DNA from: DASPHG01 sp035629775
Lineage (GTDB): Bacteria > Actinomycetota > Thermoleophilia > Solirubrobacterales > Thermoleophilaceae
Direction of reading: 5' to 3'
DNA length: 5,337 nucleotides
NCBI GenBank assembly: GCA_035629775.1
Contig: DASPHG010000014.1
Coordinates: forward strand, 1-5,337
Below are positions 4,300 through 5,337 of the stretch, in pieces. Made by a program: the position numbers and the translations under genes. The notes beneath the pieces were generated by a model, which did no database searches, was not told where the DNA came from, and worked only from the letters and a program-made list of their open reading frames with translations. Numbering within the stretch: the stretch's first letter is position 1; every line of letters begins with the position of its first letter.

Positions 4300-5337
4300 C
4301 TAGATCTTGTTGCGCTGCAAGAGCTTGCGCCCGATCACCATCTTCTGGATCTCCGACGTGCCCTCGCCGATCAGCAGCAGCGGCGCGTCGCGGTACAGAC
4401 GCTCGATTTCGTACTCCTTGGAGTAGCCGTAACCCCCGTGGATGCGAAAGCATTCCTCGACGCAGAAGCGTCCGGCCTCCGAGGCGAAGAGCTTGGCCAT
4501 GCCGGCCTCCAGCTCGGAGCTCTCGCCGGCGTCCTTCAGGCGTGCGGCCTTGCGCGTCAGCAGGCGCGCGGCCTCGATCTGCGTCGCCATGTCGGCGAGC
4601 TTGAACATGATCACCTGGTGCTGGGCGATCGGCTTGCCGAACGCCTTGCGCTGCTGGGAGTAGCGCAGCGCCAGCTCGAGGGCGCGCTGGGCGATGCCGA
4701 CGCCGCGCGCGGCGACGTTCGCCCGGCCGACCTCGAGTGCGTCCATCATCTGCTGAAAGCCGCGGTTCAGGCCGGCCTCCTCGCCGCCGAGGATGTTCTC
4801 GGCCGGGCACTTGTAGCCGTCGAAGACGAGCTCGGTCGACTCGACGCCCTTGTAGCCCATCTTCTTCAGCGGCGTGGGGACGGTGAAGCCCGCGTACTCG
4901 CCGGTGTTCTCAGAAACACCCGGCTCCTTCTCGCAGATGAAGCACGACATGCCCTTGTAGGGCGGATCGGCCTTCGGGTCGGTGCGCACGAGCGTGAAGA
5001 CGATCGTCGAGCGCAGACCGTTGGTGACCCACATCTTCTGGCCGTTGATCTCGTAGGCGCCGTCGTCGAGCTTCTTCGCCGTCGACTTCAGCGCCTGCAC
5101 GTCGGAGCCCATCTCCGGCTCAGACAGGCTGAACGCCGCGCGGCACTCGCCGGTCGCCATCTCGGGGAGGAACTTCTGCTTCTGCTCCTCGGTGCCGAAC
5201 TTCATGAGCAGGTAGGAGCCGATGAAGTGCGTGTTGATGATCCCGGAGATCGAGATCCAGCCGCGCGAGAGCTCCTCGACGATCATGCAGTACGTCGTCA
5301 GGTCCAGCCCCATCCCGCCGTACTCCTCGGGGATCGT
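4300..5337 (-). CDS. Acyl-CoA dehydrogenase, N-terminus outside window
   Basis: This is an FAD-dependent enzyme that oxidises an acyl-CoA thioester to the trans-2-enoyl-CoA and passes electrons to electron-transfer flavoprotein. 345 residues are visible. The family is usually about 380 long, so some 35-45 residues are missing, and the frame is open to the right edge (TIPEEYGGMGLD). In order: the rest of the N-terminal helical domain; the middle beta domain with FSLSEPEMGSD (69-79) and MWVTNG (102-107) at the flavin/substrate site; then the C-terminal four-helix domain with RKAFGKPIAQHQ (230-241), RIHGGYGYSKEYEIERLYRD (298-317) and GEGTSEIQ (324-331). Glu 325 of GEGT is at the usual catalytic-base position of the short/medium-chain class, so the enzyme should be active. 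Substrate chain length cannot be read; short or branched chains are possible. The gene ends in TAG, 21 bases before the calcium-binding protein gene. The ATG at 5313 is internal, not the start. Confidence 0.95.
   Translation of the reverse strand, partial: TIPEEYGGMGLDLTTYCMIVEELSRGWISISGIINTHFIGSYLLMKFGTEEQKQKFLPEMATGECRAAFSLSEPEMGSDVQALKSTAKKLDDGAYEINGQKMWVTNGLRSTIVFTLVRTDPKADPPYKGMSCFICEKEPGVSENTGEYAGFTVPTPLKKMGYKGVESTELVFDGYKCPAENILGGEEAGLNRGFQQMMDALEVGRANVAARGVGIAQRALELALRYSQQRKAFGKPIAQHQVIMFKLADMATQIEAARLLTRKAARLKDAGESSELEAGMAKLFASEAGRFCVEECFRIHGGYGYSKEYEIERLYRDAPLLLIGEGTSEIQKMVIGRKLLQRNKI

Noticed and set aside
3182..4810. Minus-strand open frame of 542 codons spanning three genes
   Set aside because: It is out of frame with the acyl-CoA dehydrogenase, beta-roll and SCP2-like genes it overlaps, its product is Arg/Pro/Ala-rich low complexity, and all three overlapped genes have recognisable motifs and plausible starts.
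5311..5313. ATG as the true start of the acyl-CoA dehydrogenase
   Set aside because: The frame stays open to the window edge, and the upstream codons read PEEYGG, a conserved internal family segment, so the start is outside the window.

Overview
The window is very GC-rich and densely coding. It has six protein genes, two of them cut by the window ends, and every gap is under 160 bases. The organism is most likely a high-GC actinobacterium of the Thermoleophilia/Solirubrobacterales type. That placement is inference. It rests on the base composition, GTG starts, an actinobacterial-style HD-GYP motif (SHERWDG), and two small secreted proteins of kinds I associate with that lineage. No mobile element, CRISPR array, tRNA or rRNA is visible.

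Layout. Bases 1-2459 hold two minus-strand signalling genes in the order HD-GYP then multi-PAS, 21 bases apart and probably co-transcribed. The HD-GYP protein has a membrane-embedded N-terminal half and a cyclic-di-GMP phosphodiesterase-type domain. The PAS protein runs off the left edge before its output domain. A 151-base divergent intergenic region (2460-2610) follows. It is locally AT-rich and can fold into a structured leader in front of a plus-strand gene (2611-3246) for a secreted beta-sandwich-like protein. That gene ends at a perfect 11-bp stem-loop (3276-3302), which also covers the stop codon of the convergent gene.

Bases 3301-5337 hold three minus-strand genes. In transcription order they are an acyl-CoA dehydrogenase (5' end outside the window), a secreted RTX-like calcium-binding beta-roll protein 21 bases after it, and a small SCP2-like lipid-carrier-type protein. 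A GC hairpin (3709-3730) and a possible leaderless promoter separate the last one from the other two.

Taken together, the left part looks like a cyclic-di-GMP signalling unit beside a gene for a secreted protein, with a possible structured mRNA leader between them. The right part combines acyl-CoA metabolism, a possible lipid-binding protein and an unrelated exported calcium-binding protein. I see no clearly new multi-gene system. The points most worth following up are the foldable leader at 2543-2610, the altered HD-GYP motif residues, and the start-site and promoter arrangement near 3684-3730.
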